Shown in pieces: positions 1 through 7,982 of a stretch of DNA of 52,498 nt. The DNA comes from Fidelibacterota bacterium. Its GTDB lineage: Bacteria; Fidelibacterota; UBA2242; JAFGTP01. A model generated the notes under the pieces. The model saw only the letters and a program-made list of their open reading frames with translations. It was not told the origin of the DNA and ran no database searches. Within the stretch, counting starts at the first letter, position 1. Every line of letters starts with the position of its first letter. Made by a program: the position numbers and the translations under genes. The stretch covers positions 1 to 52,498 of the forward strand of contig JAFGTP010000013.1 in the NCBI GenBank assembly GCA_016934035.1. The letters run 5' to 3'.

Positions 1-59
1 AATGAATTTTCTATTTGTTTGTTTAATGGAGAAAATGTCTGGTTTGCAAAGCCTAAAAA

Positions 60-88
60 AAAAAGCCCTGAAATAATCAGGGCTTTTT
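60..88. terminator. Bidirectional intrinsic terminator
   Basis: The arms AAAAGCCCTG and CAGGGCTTTT form a perfect stem around a 7-nt AT-rich loop. A-runs and T-runs flank it, so it can work in both directions. It lies just after the stop codon of the minus-strand NfuA-like gene and would end that transcript. Confidence 0.85.
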
Positions 89-109
89 CGTATTTATTCA
101 AATATTATA

Positions 110-334
110 TCAGAAAACCTGCTCAACAGTTTTAACTTCAGGTACTTCCTGTTTCAGTGTTCTTTCGATACCCATTTTTAATGTCAGGGTAGACATCGGG
201 CAACTGCCGCAAGCGCCGGTGAGACGGACTTTCACAATTCCATCATCGGTCACTTCGATCAGTTCACAATCACCGCCATCAGCCTGAAGCATTGGCCTGA
301 CTCTTTCCAGAACATTTACAACTTTTTCTTTCAT
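110..334 (-). CDS. NfuA/NifU C-terminal-domain Fe-S cluster scaffold protein
   Basis: A 74-aa stand-alone NifU C-terminal (Nfu) domain. It has the family's N-terminal helix with an LQADGGD motif (residues 17-23) and a CGSC motif (C42, C45), which in Nfu proteins holds a bridging [4Fe-4S] cluster across a dimer for delivery to apo-enzymes. It acts in the cytoplasm. An upstream in-frame ATG would add five residues. The chosen ATG is better because AAAGGA sits 8 nt before it and overlaps that upstream codon. The gene is monocistronic, divergent from the aromatic operon, and closed by the hairpin next to it. There is no A-type N-terminal extension as in E. coli NfuA, so this is the short form common in many phyla. 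Confidence 0.9.
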   Translation of the reverse strand: MKEKVVNVLERVRPMLQADGGDCELIEVTDDGIVKVRLTGACGSCPMSTLTLKMGIERTLKQEVPEVKTVEQVF

Positions 335-769
335 TTTATATCCTTTCATTATATCAATTTAAAAAGCGTTGTAAATATACAAAATTCCTTTACAAGAAAC
401 AAATCAGAATTCCTGTGCATCCCCTTGGCTGAAGGTTATTTCTGAAGATTTACAGGATGAAAATTCTATATCAAATGACGGGTTTGTTCCTTTTGAATTA
501 TTGATAAATTGATATTTTAAAAACTTGTTTCTGAACATTGAGTATCTTATATTGCAGGTTAAATTGATCCTTAATAATTTATAATGAATCAAGAGTAAGT
601 TCATCAAAAACAATGAATAAGGTGGATTTAATATTGGTTCTTTTTTTTTAGATGAAGTTCATTATTTAATTCGGATAGGAAATTTCCCCACAAAATTTAA
701 TATCCTGATTATTGAGATAAATAATTAAAATACAAAAATATAGAGAAAGAATGTCAGAAAGGAATTGTC
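335..769. other. Divergent intergenic region, no gene recognised
   Basis: About 435 bases of AT-rich DNA separate the divergent NfuA-like and DAHP synthase genes, so promoters for both are expected here. I saw no T-box, no tryptophan-type attenuator and no clear operator. A 69-codon minus-strand ORF lies inside, but it has no ribosome-binding site and no recognisable composition, so I treat it as chance. Confidence 0.5.
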
Positions 770-1582
770 ATGAGTAAAGACCTTAGGCTTATTTCAAAGG
801 AGAAGGAGAAAAAAACGATTATTAAAATTGCCGATTTAAAAATTGGTGAGGATTTTATCGTCATTGCCGGGCCTTGTGCCGTAGAGAATGAAAGACAAAC
901 CATTGAAACAGCGATTGCTGTGAAAGAAGCAGGTGCCAATATGTTGCGGGGAGGGGCTTTTAAACCGCGTACATCGCCCTACGCCTTTCAGGGACTTGGT
1001 TTAAAGGGATTGAAAATCCTTGAAAAAGCGAAACAGGAAACAGGATTACCAATTGTCACAGAAGTCATTGATTCCAGGGATGTCTCCTGGATCAGTGAGT
1101 ATGCCGATGTTCTTCAGATCGGAGCCAGAAATATGCAGAATTTTTCGTTGCTGAAAGAAGTTGGAAAAACAGACAAGCCGGTTTTGCTAAAACGGGGAAT
1201 GTATTCAACCTTAAAAGAGTGGCTCAGTTGTGCTGAATATATATTATCTGAAGGAAACCCCAATGTCATTCTTTGCGAACGGGGCATTCGAACTTTTGAA
1301 ACTTATACCCGCAACACTCTGGACCTCAGTATGGTTCCGGCCGTGAAAGAATGTACACACCTACCTGTCCTTGTTGACCCTTCACATGGAACTGGTAAAA
1401 AAAGTTTAATCGGGCCTATGAGTCTTGCTGCCATCGCAGCCGGTTCAGACGGGCTTATCGTTGAGGTCCACAACAATCCGGAAGTGGCTTTAAGTGATAA
1501 AGAGCAACAGTTCAATCCTGCTGAATTTAAAGCCTATATGGAAAAAGTGCTGAAGCTCAGTGAAATAATGAAACAATTATAA
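770..1582 (+). CDS. aroF: 3-deoxy-7-phosphoheptulonate (DAHP) synthase, type I-beta
   Basis: Condenses phosphoenolpyruvate and erythrose 4-phosphate to DAHP, the first step of the shikimate pathway. The 270-aa protein shows the type I-beta/KDO8PS-like TIM-barrel signatures: GPCAVE (34-39), [16 protein letters not shown] (60-75), [23 protein letters not shown] and VDPSHGTG. It is the short form. The roughly 30 residues before the barrel are too few for the ACT/ferredoxin-like regulatory domain of the Thermotoga enzyme, and there is no fused chorismate mutase. Feedback control is therefore not visible in this protein. AGAAAGGAA lies ahead of the ATG. It is the first gene of the aromatic operon, 14 bp before pheA. 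The symbol aroF is used for the function; type I-beta enzymes are also called aroA or aroG. Confidence 0.95.
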   Translation: MSKDLRLISKEKEKKTIIKIADLKIGEDFIVIAGPCAVENERQTIETAIAVKEAGANMLRGGAFKPRTSPYAFQGLGLKGLKILEKAKQETGLPIVTEVIDSRDVSWISEYADVLQIGARNMQNFSLLKEVGKTDKPVLLKRGMYSTLKEWLSCAEYILSEGNPNVILCERGIRTFETYTRNTLDLSMVPAVKECTHLPVLVDPSHGTGKKSLIGPMSLAAIAAGSDGLIVEVHNNPEVALSDKEQQFNPAEFKAYMEKVLKLSEIMKQL

Positions 1583-1596
1583 TCATTGGAGCAATC

Positions 1597-2652
1597 ATGG
1601 GATTAAAAAGTATTAGAGATAAAATTGATGCAATCGATTCGAAAATTTTAAAATTACTGAATGCCCGGATGGAGCAGGCGATCATCGCTCGTAAGTATAA
1701 AGACCAGGTCATGGACTCCAATCGGGAAAAGGAAATCCTTGAAAGAATAGAATCCGATACTGGTGAATTGATCAGCCCGGCCTTTTGCCAAAAACTTTTT
1801 AAAGATATAATGTCAGAAAGTCGCAAACTGCAGGAAAAAAATTATGACATCATTGCCTTTCAAGGTGAGCATGGTGCTTACAGTGAAATGGCTGCCAAAG
1901 CCTGGAATAAAGAGTTGATTTCCATACCCTGCAGTTCCTTTGCTGATGTGTTTAATGGTGTCGAAAACGGACGGTTTGAATATGGCATCGTTCCGGTTGA
2001 CAATACCTTAGGTGGTATTGTCGGTGAAGTCAATAATAATCTGATGCATACACACCTGCATATCGTCGGAGCTATCGAAAATCCGGTGGAACACTGTCTG
2101 CTGACTTTACCGGGGACCAATCACCGAGACATAAAAAAGGTCTACTCCCATTCCCAGGCTTTGTCTCAATGTAAGAATTTCCTGGAAAGGAACGATTTGG
2201 AACCAGTGCCCTATTACGACACCGCCGGGGCTGCTAAAATGTTATCGGAAGAAAGACCCGAAGGAGTTGCCGTCATCGCCAGCAAGTTTGCGGCAGTTCT
2301 CTACAATCTTGAGATTATCAAGTCCAATATTGAAGATTCGCGGGCTAACAAAACCCGATTTGTTGTATTGTCGAAAAATAAAATTGAAAAGGGCGGAGAA
2401 AAATGCTCAATTATTTTTACCACCGAGCACAAGGCTGGCACCTTATTTAAAGTCCTGGAAATATTCGCCAAAGCGAATATTAACCTGACCAGGATTGAAT
2501 CCATGCCAAAACAACTGCTGAATTATGCATTTTTCCTGGATTTTCTTGGATCAGATAAAGATGAAAAAATCCAGAAAGTGCTGAAAGAAGTCGAGGAACA
2601 TACCACAGACCTGAAGTTTTTGGGTTGTTACAATGAAAGGAAAGTCGCATGA
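1597..2652 (+). CDS. pheA: Bifunctional chorismate mutase/prephenate dehydratase (P-protein)
   Basis: Converts chorismate to prephenate and then to phenylpyruvate, the phenylalanine branch. It has 351 aa in three domains: an AroQ-type chorismate mutase helix bundle (about 1-85, with LNARMEQAIIARKYK), a prephenate dehydratase domain (about 86-260, with FQGEHGAYSEMAA, VPVDNTLGG and the catalytic TRF at 253-255), and a C-terminal ACT domain (about 270-345) that in this family binds phenylalanine for feedback inhibition. The ACT motif, usually ESRP, reads ESMP here (301-304), a conservative departure. Its mutase domain also supplies prephenate for TyrA, since TyrA here has no fused mutase. It overlaps tyrA by 4 bp (ATGA), which suggests translational coupling. 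Confidence 0.95.
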   Translation: MGLKSIRDKIDAIDSKILKLLNARMEQAIIARKYKDQVMDSNREKEILERIESDTGELISPAFCQKLFKDIMSESRKLQEKNYDIIAFQGEHGAYSEMAAKAWNKELISIPCSSFADVFNGVENGRFEYGIVPVDNTLGGIVGEVNNNLMHTHLHIVGAIENPVEHCLLTLPGTNHRDIKKVYSHSQALSQCKNFLERNDLEPVPYYDTAGAAKMLSEERPEGVAVIASKFAAVLYNLEIIKSNIEDSRANKTRFVVLSKNKIEKGGEKCSIIFTTEHKAGTLFKVLEIFAKANINLTRIESMPKQLLNYAFFLDFLGSDKDEKIQKVLKEVEEHTTDLKFLGCYNERKVA

Positions 2653-3422
2653 AAATTTGTATATTGGGAACAGGACATATGGGTGCATGGCTGGTTGAAG
2701 AGTTGTGCCATGATCATGAAGTAGCAATCTTTGATAAAAATCCCAAAAAAATGAAATATTTTTTCAATGTCACCCGGTTTCATAAAATTGAAGAAATCAA
2801 AGATTTTGCGCCGGAATTGTTGATCAATGCTGTTGACCTGCGTCATACCATTCAGGCTTTCAATGAGGTCATGGCGTTTATTCCCGATGGCTGTATGCTT
2901 TCTGATGTGACTTCTGTAAAAAATGATTTGTTTGAATATTATCTAAAAAATGGAAGGCCTTTTGTCTCAACCCACCCGATGTTTGGCCCAACTTTCGCAA
3001 ATATTCGGGAGTTAAAAAACGAAAATGCTATCATCATCAGCGAATCCTGTGAATCAGGAAAAGAATTTTTTCGTGAATTATATAAAAGCCTTAAACTCAA
3101 TATTTTTGAATATTCCTTCGAGGAGCACGACGCCACCACTGCTTATTCCCTGGGAACCCCCTTTACTTCTTCAATGGTTTTTGCTGCCTGTCTGAAAAAC
3201 CAGGAAGCGCCGGGTACGACTTTTCGCAAACATATGGAAATTGCACAGGGGCTTCTTTCGGAAGATGATTACCTGCTGACAGAGATCATGTTCAATCCCT
3301 TTGTGTTGGAGCAGATCAAAAAAATCAATTCCCAGCTTTCATACCTGACACATATTATTGAATGCCGCGATTCTGAAGTGATGACAGATTTTCTGAATAA
3401 ACTTCGTAAAAATATCGAATAG
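2649..3422 (+). CDS. tyrA: Prephenate dehydrogenase
   Basis: Oxidises prephenate to 4-hydroxyphenylpyruvate with NAD(P)+, the tyrosine branch. The 257-aa protein has an N-terminal Rossmann fold with GTGHMG (7-12), DVTSVK (86-91), and STHPMFGP containing the probable catalytic His109, followed by the helical dimerisation domain. There is no fused chorismate mutase and no ACT domain, so it is a monofunctional, compact TyrA. Asp30 after the second strand would favour NAD+ over NADP+; that is a family-based inference. It is coupled to pheA by a 4-bp overlap. A 161-bp gap follows before aroB, the only sizeable gap in the operon. Confidence 0.93.
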   Translation: MKICILGTGHMGAWLVEELCHDHEVAIFDKNPKKMKYFFNVTRFHKIEEIKDFAPELLINAVDLRHTIQAFNEVMAFIPDGCMLSDVTSVKNDLFEYYLKNGRPFVSTHPMFGPTFANIRELKNENAIIISESCESGKEFFRELYKSLKLNIFEYSFEEHDATTAYSLGTPFTSSMVFAACLKNQEAPGTTFRKHMEIAQGLLSEDDYLLTEIMFNPFVLEQIKKINSQLSYLTHIIECRDSEVMTDFLNKLRKNIE

Positions 3423-3444
3423 AATCCTGAATTTGCTGAAACTC

Positions 3445-3531
3445 ATGGTGGACCTTTCAATTATAGATTTTGACAAGCCGGAATCATTGGAGAAGAAGCA
3501 TTTTGTCCGGCTAACCGGAAGGTTGAGATGA
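3445..3531 (+). CDS. Possible 28-codon small ORF between tyrA and aroB
   Basis: An ATG-to-TGA ORF of 28 codons fills much of the only large gap in the aromatic operon. The peptide is charged (DFDKPESLEKK) and ends RLTGRLR. The ribosome-binding site is poor. The arms AGCCGGA (3476-3482) and TCCGGCT (3506-3512) lie inside it and could form a weak hairpin. It may be a leader-like element before aroB, a decayed remnant, or chance. I cannot assign a function. Confidence 0.2.
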   Translation: MVDLSIIDFDKPESLEKKHFVRLTGRLR

Positions 3532-3583
3532 ATTTAACAGAAGGAACAATCCGACGGAAAGTTCTGTAAATTTATGTAATTGT

Positions 3584-4699
3584 ATGCATGAACAATTTCA
3601 AATAGATGTTAAACCACAACTGAAAACTTCGGATTACTCCATTTTTCTCGGTGAAAATATCCTTGTGAAACTGGAGGAATTTATTTTCAATAATTTTAGA
3701 GACCACCAACTGGTGGTGATAACGGATGAGAATGTCTTTCAATACCAATGGTCAAACCTCACCCGATATGTCAGCGAAGATAAAATTTTCCTGATTGTCA
3801 ATAAAGCCGGCGAAGAATCAAAAGCCCGCGAAGTCAAAAACCGTATTGACGATGAATTACTGGGCCGCCATTTTTCAAGAAAGACCCTGATGATTGGTTT
3901 TGGTGGAGGTGTTGTCGGTGATTTGTCCGGGTATGTGGCCGCCACCTACAAGCGTGGTATTCCGGTGGTCCAGGTACCGAGTTCTCTACTGGCCATGGTG
4001 GATTCTTCAGTGGGTGGAAAAACCGGTATCAATACGCCGGTTGGCAAAAACCTGATTGGTGCTTTTTGGCAGCCGGCAGCAGTTTTTGCGGACATAAAAA
4101 TGCTGGAAACCTTACCCCAGGAAGAATATCTCAACGGCTTGGCTGAATGTGTGAAAACAGCATTGATAATGGACAGAACGCTTTTCGAGTTAATGGAGTC
4201 CAACCCACAGGCCATCGTTCAGAGAGACCCGGAAATACTCATTCAGATCATCAAGCGTTGTGTTGAATTAAAACGGGAGGTGGTCAACCTGGATACTCAT
4301 GAGGGAGGAATTCGTCAGATATTGAATTTTGGCCACACCATCGGCCATGCGATGGAGACTCTGAGCCAATATTCCATCAAACATGGATTTGGTGTTTCAA
4401 TCGGCATGGCAGCGGAAATGAAAATGTCTCAGTTAACCGGTAATTTTACAGAAAAAGAATTGGCAAGGATCATTGATTTTTTTAAAAAATTAAAATTACC
4501 CTGTGCTATCCCAAAAGAATTTAGCTTCAATGAAATTTCAACAGCCATGTTGTCTGATAAAAAAGCAGAAAAGGGAATCGTGATGTACGTACTTCTCGAT
4601 CAAATAGGGAAATATCGTGAAGTTGATGGTAAGTTTTCATTCTCTGTCGGAGATGAAATTGTGAGAGAGAGTATTGAATTTTGTAAAAAATTAGAGTGA
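3584..4699 (+). CDS. aroB: 3-dehydroquinate synthase
   Basis: NAD+- and metal-dependent cyclisation of DAHP to 3-dehydroquinate, the second shikimate step. The 371-aa length is normal. The nucleotide-binding GFGGGVVGDLSGYVAA (105-120) and the following KRGIPVVQVPSSLLAMVDS stretch are typical of DHQS. SSVGGKTGIN carries substrate-binding residues. The metal ligands are the Glu of NGLAECVK and the two His residues of FGHTIGHAME. The 2-deoxy-scyllo-inosose synthase relatives lack the whole of this motif set. The stop codon overlaps the GTG start of aroA (GTGA), so the two genes are coupled. Confidence 0.96.
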   Translation: MHEQFQIDVKPQLKTSDYSIFLGENILVKLEEFIFNNFRDHQLVVITDENVFQYQWSNLTRYVSEDKIFLIVNKAGEESKAREVKNRIDDELLGRHFSRKTLMIGFGGGVVGDLSGYVAATYKRGIPVVQVPSSLLAMVDSSVGGKTGINTPVGKNLIGAFWQPAAVFADIKMLETLPQEEYLNGLAECVKTALIMDRTLFELMESNPQAIVQRDPEILIQIIKRCVELKREVVNLDTHEGGIRQILNFGHTIGHAMETLSQYSIKHGFGVSIGMAAEMKMSQLTGNFTEKELARIIDFFKKLKLPCAIPKEFSFNEISTAMLSDKKAEKGIVMYVLLDQIGKYREVDGKFSFSVGDEIVRESIEFCKKLE

Positions 4700-5979
4700 A
4701 AATGATTCGAATTAAACCCTTGACCAAACTAAAAAAACATGTCCTTGAGGTACCGGGTAGTAAATACATTGCTAACCGTGTGTTGATGCTGGCGGCGTTG
4801 GCCGACGGCGTAAGTACCATTTCCAATGTTCCTGAAAACAATGATATCAATCATGCCATTGAGGCTCTGACCAATTTTGGCATTGATATTATCAAAACCG
4901 GGGATCAACTTAAAATTCGGGGAAGCAACGGAAAAATTAATCCGGTTAGCAAGGTCATCAACGTTGGTGAATCCGGTACGCTGATGCGATTCATTACAGC
5001 TGTATCGGCACTTAGTACCCAAAAAGTGACCATTACCGGCAGCCGGCGCATTACGGAACGCCCTGTAGAGCATCTGATTGATGCTCTGGCCCAGGTTGGT
5101 GTCAAAGGTGAATCACCCACCGGATGCCCGCCGGTTTCTATTGAAGGGGGCGAAATTTCCGGCGGTGAAATCAGGGTCAAGGGCAATATTTCCAGCCAGT
5201 TTATCAGTGGCTTGTTGCTTGTTGCGCCTTTTGCAAAAGGTGACCTGAAAATTGTCATCACTTCTGAACTGGTTTCAGTGAAATATGTTGACATGACGAT
5301 AAATGCTATGAAGGATTTCGGTGTAAACGTTCAGCGTGACGGCTACAGAGAATTTTTTATTCCTGCCGGACAAAAATATCAGGCTCAGAATTATTCCATT
5401 CCGGGCGACTGGAGTTCGGCCAGTTATTTTCTGGCGGCCGCAGCGCTTCTGGAAGATGAAATCACCTTGGTTAATATGAATTTGAATTCTGCTCAGGGCG
5501 AAGCAAAATTTTATGAAGTGCTGAAAAAAATGGGTTGTGACATTATTACCGGCAAAAACTCTTTGACACTGAAATCAGAAAAGAAATTACGAGGCGTTGA
5601 TGTGGATATGGGAAATATGCCTGACGTGGCCCAGACTTTGGCTGCCATTGCCCCTTTTGCCCAGGGTAAAACCACGATCAGGAATATCGAACACCTGCGC
5701 TACAAAGAATGCGACCGTATCGATGAAACTGCTCATGAGCTTCGTAAAATCGGAGTGAAAATTTTCACAACGAAAGACTCCCTTATTATTGAACCATCAA
5801 CAGTCAGCGGCGGCCAGGTGGAAACTCACAACGACCATCGTATGGCTATGAGCCTTGCATTGTGTGGATTGAAAGCCGAAAATCTGGTGATCAACAATCC
5901 GGAAGTTTCAGCCAAATCATTTCCAAATTATTGGCAAAAATTGCAGGAAATCGGAGTGGAGTTTGAAGAAATCGGATAA
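4696..5979 (+). CDS. aroA: 3-phosphoshikimate 1-carboxyvinyltransferase (EPSP synthase)
   Basis: Transfers enolpyruvyl from PEP to shikimate 3-phosphate, the sixth shikimate step. The 427 aa show the two-lobed EPSPS motifs: SKYIANRVLMLAA (22-34), GESGTLMRF (91-99), TGSRRITERPVEHL, SSQFISGLLL and HNDHRMAMSLALCG. The glycine equivalent to E. coli Gly96 is kept (Gly94), but the position of Pro101 is Phe99. The start is GTG, overlapping the aroB stop; an ATG lies two codons further in and could be used instead. The 3' end overlaps the AroKDE gene by 17 bp. Confidence 0.95.
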   Translation: MKMIRIKPLTKLKKHVLEVPGSKYIANRVLMLAALADGVSTISNVPENNDINHAIEALTNFGIDIIKTGDQLKIRGSNGKINPVSKVINVGESGTLMRFITAVSALSTQKVTITGSRRITERPVEHLIDALAQVGVKGESPTGCPPVSIEGGEISGGEIRVKGNISSQFISGLLLVAPFAKGDLKIVITSELVSVKYVDMTINAMKDFGVNVQRDGYREFFIPAGQKYQAQNYSIPGDWSSASYFLAAAALLEDEITLVNMNLNSAQGEAKFYEVLKKMGCDIITGKNSLTLKSEKKLRGVDVDMGNMPDVAQTLAAIAPFAQGKTTIRNIEHLRYKECDRIDETAHELRKIGVKIFTTKDSLIIEPSTVSGGQVETHNDHRMAMSLALCGLKAENLVINNPEVSAKSFPNYWQKLQEIGVEFEEIG

Positions 5980-7930
5980 TATCATTCTCATCGGTTACCG
6001 GGGGACCGGCAAATCATCAGTTGCTGAAGTTTTATCCAGGGTCACAGGGCGAAAAACCCTGAGCCTAGATACGGAAATTGAAAAAAAATACGGGCCCATC
6101 GCTGAAATTGTCAAAACTTCAGGATGGGAGAAATTCCGCAAAATTGAAACTGAAACATTAAAATCCTTAAGAATCAAAGGTGGTATCATTGATTGCGGTG
6201 GTGGAATTATCGAAACACCGGAAAATATTCAAATATTAAACAAAAAAGGGAAAGTATTTTGGCTCAAGGCCAGTTTATCAACAATCCATAAACGTTTGGA
6301 GGGAAAAACCGACCGGCCGGCCCTGACAAACCGGGGAGACTTCCTGCAGGAAATTGAAGAAGTGCTGTCCCGTCGCATTTCACTTTACACGAATGCGGCT
6401 GATACGGCAATTGATACTGATGGGAAAAGTCCTCTGAAAATTGCCTATGAAGTTTTGGGAATTCGAAGTCAGACTAAAATCTGCATCCCTGTTGTTGAAA
6501 AAACGGAAAGTTCAGCCATAGCAGCATTAAAGTCCGCCAATTTACAAGCCGATATAATTGAATTACGAGTGGATTATTTGGAAAATATCGACACCCATGC
6601 TCTGGAAAATATTATAGATAGTGCTGAAAAACCACTGATCATAACCTGCAGACTTCAAAATCAGGGTGGGACAGGTAATCTTACCGAAAAAAACCGTCAG
6701 GATTTATTAAAGACAGCCAATCAAAAGCGGGTGGATTTTATCGACCTGGAATTTACTTCAACAACCACACTTTCTGCAGATTCCGGTATAAAAATCATTC
6801 GATCGCATCATAGTTTTGAAAATACACCCAATCTTGTGGATATTAAAAATATTCTATGCGCCATGAGATCAAAATCCGGTGATTTAATTAAATATATTCC
6901 CACGGCGAACTCAATCAATGATAATTTTAAAATTTTTCAGATCCTGGAGGAAAATAAAAATATTATTGCTTTTTGCATGGGAACAAAAGGCCATATTTCA
7001 CGAGTTTTGGCTGGAAAGTATGGTTCTTTCATCACCTTTGCTGCCCAAACCCCAGAGCAACAATCCGCTCCAGGACAGGTGGGTTTGGATGAATTGGTCC
7101 ATCTTTACCAATTCCATGATATTGATTTCAGTACAAAAGTGTATGGAATTATCGGTCAGTATGCCGAGGATTCAAAATCTAAATACCTGCATAATCCGGT
7201 TTTTAAAAAGTATGGCACCCATGCTGTATTTTTGCCTTTCAAAACCGAACCTGGCGAAGACCTGGAACAGTTTATTCAAAATTTTCGAAAATTTCGGTTT
7301 TCCGGCGCATCAGTCACAATTCCGCACAAAGAAGCCGTAATGCCTTTGCTGGATCAAATCGACGATCAGGCCAGGGCCATCGGAGCTGTCAATACCATCA
7401 AAGCTGAAAAGGGTAAGTTAGTCGGTTATAATACAGATTATATCGGTGCCATCAAAGCCTTGCAGGAAAAGACCTCTTTGGCCGGAAAAAGGGTCCTGGT
7501 ATTGGGTGCCGGTGGTGCAGCTCGGGCTATTGTCTATGGTTTAAAAAGTGAATTGGCGGAAGTGACCATTGCCAACAGGACCTTTGCAAAAGCGCAGCAA
7601 CTGGGAGATGAATTTGGTGCAATGGTTCAGGAAATCAATAGGCTGGATGTCGGTGAATTTGATGTTTTTATAAATACCACCAGCCTTGGGATGTATCCTG
7701 AAACCGATTCTACAATTTTAAGTTCCTTTCCTCAACAGAGCGTTGTTATGGACATTGTTTACAAGCCCCTGAAAACAAAGTTTTTAGAAATTGCTCAAAA
7801 CTGTGGTTGTGAAATAATTACCGGTGAAAAAATGTTGATTTGGCAGGCCATTGCTCAGCAAAGGATTTGGACAGGAATCGAACCGGATTATGAATTTATG
7901 AGCCAGTGTTTCTTTGAAATAGAAGATTAA
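5963..7930 (+). CDS. Trifunctional shikimate kinase / type I 3-dehydroquinase / shikimate dehydrogenase fusion (AroK-AroD-AroE)
   Basis: One 655-aa chain holds three shikimate enzymes. Residues 1-165 are shikimate kinase: P-loop GYRGTGKSS (11-19), substrate Asp36, FRKIE with Arg59, GGG (79-81) and the lid Arg118. Residues about 170-385 are a type I dehydroquinase: ELRVDYL, SHHSFENTPN with the catalytic His, Schiff-base Lys310 in IKYIPTAN, and MGTKGHISRVL. Residues about 390-655 are shikimate dehydrogenase: SKSKYLHN, Lys456 in TIPHKEA, Asp492 in NTDYIG, and the NADP-binding GAGGAA (515-520). All three active sites look intact. No ATG or GTG exists near the start; TTG at 5963 is chosen because GGAG lies ahead of it and the kinase begins at once. 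The gene overlaps aroA by 17 bp. It corresponds to the C-terminal three domains of eukaryotic AROM in the same order. Confidence 0.93.
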   Translation: MKKSDNIILIGYRGTGKSSVAEVLSRVTGRKTLSLDTEIEKKYGPIAEIVKTSGWEKFRKIETETLKSLRIKGGIIDCGGGIIETPENIQILNKKGKVFWLKASLSTIHKRLEGKTDRPALTNRGDFLQEIEEVLSRRISLYTNAADTAIDTDGKSPLKIAYEVLGIRSQTKICIPVVEKTESSAIAALKSANLQADIIELRVDYLENIDTHALENIIDSAEKPLIITCRLQNQGGTGNLTEKNRQDLLKTANQKRVDFIDLEFTSTTTLSADSGIKIIRSHHSFENTPNLVDIKNILCAMRSKSGDLIKYIPTANSINDNFKIFQILEENKNIIAFCMGTKGHISRVLAGKYGSFITFAAQTPEQQSAPGQVGLDELVHLYQFHDIDFSTKVYGIIGQYAEDSKSKYLHNPVFKKYGTHAVFLPFKTEPGEDLEQFIQNFRKFRFSGASVTIPHKEAVMPLLDQIDDQARAIGAVNTIKAEKGKLVGYNTDYIGAIKALQEKTSLAGKRVLVLGAGGAARAIVYGLKSELAEVTIANRTFAKAQQLGDEFGAMVQEINRLDVGEFDVFINTTSLGMYPETDSTILSSFPQQSVVMDIVYKPLKTKFLEIAQNCGCEIITGEKMLIWQAIAQQRIWTGIEPDYEFMSQCFFEIED

Positions 7931-7982
7931 TTTTTGGGCATGCTTCAGCAAGCGTGGCTCGGATTTTAATAAAGGAAAAATC

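Noticed and set aside
404..613. Minus-strand 69-codon ORF upstream of the DAHP synthase gene
   Set aside because: No ribosome-binding site, no family resemblance and AT-driven composition; it lies in a divergent promoter region.
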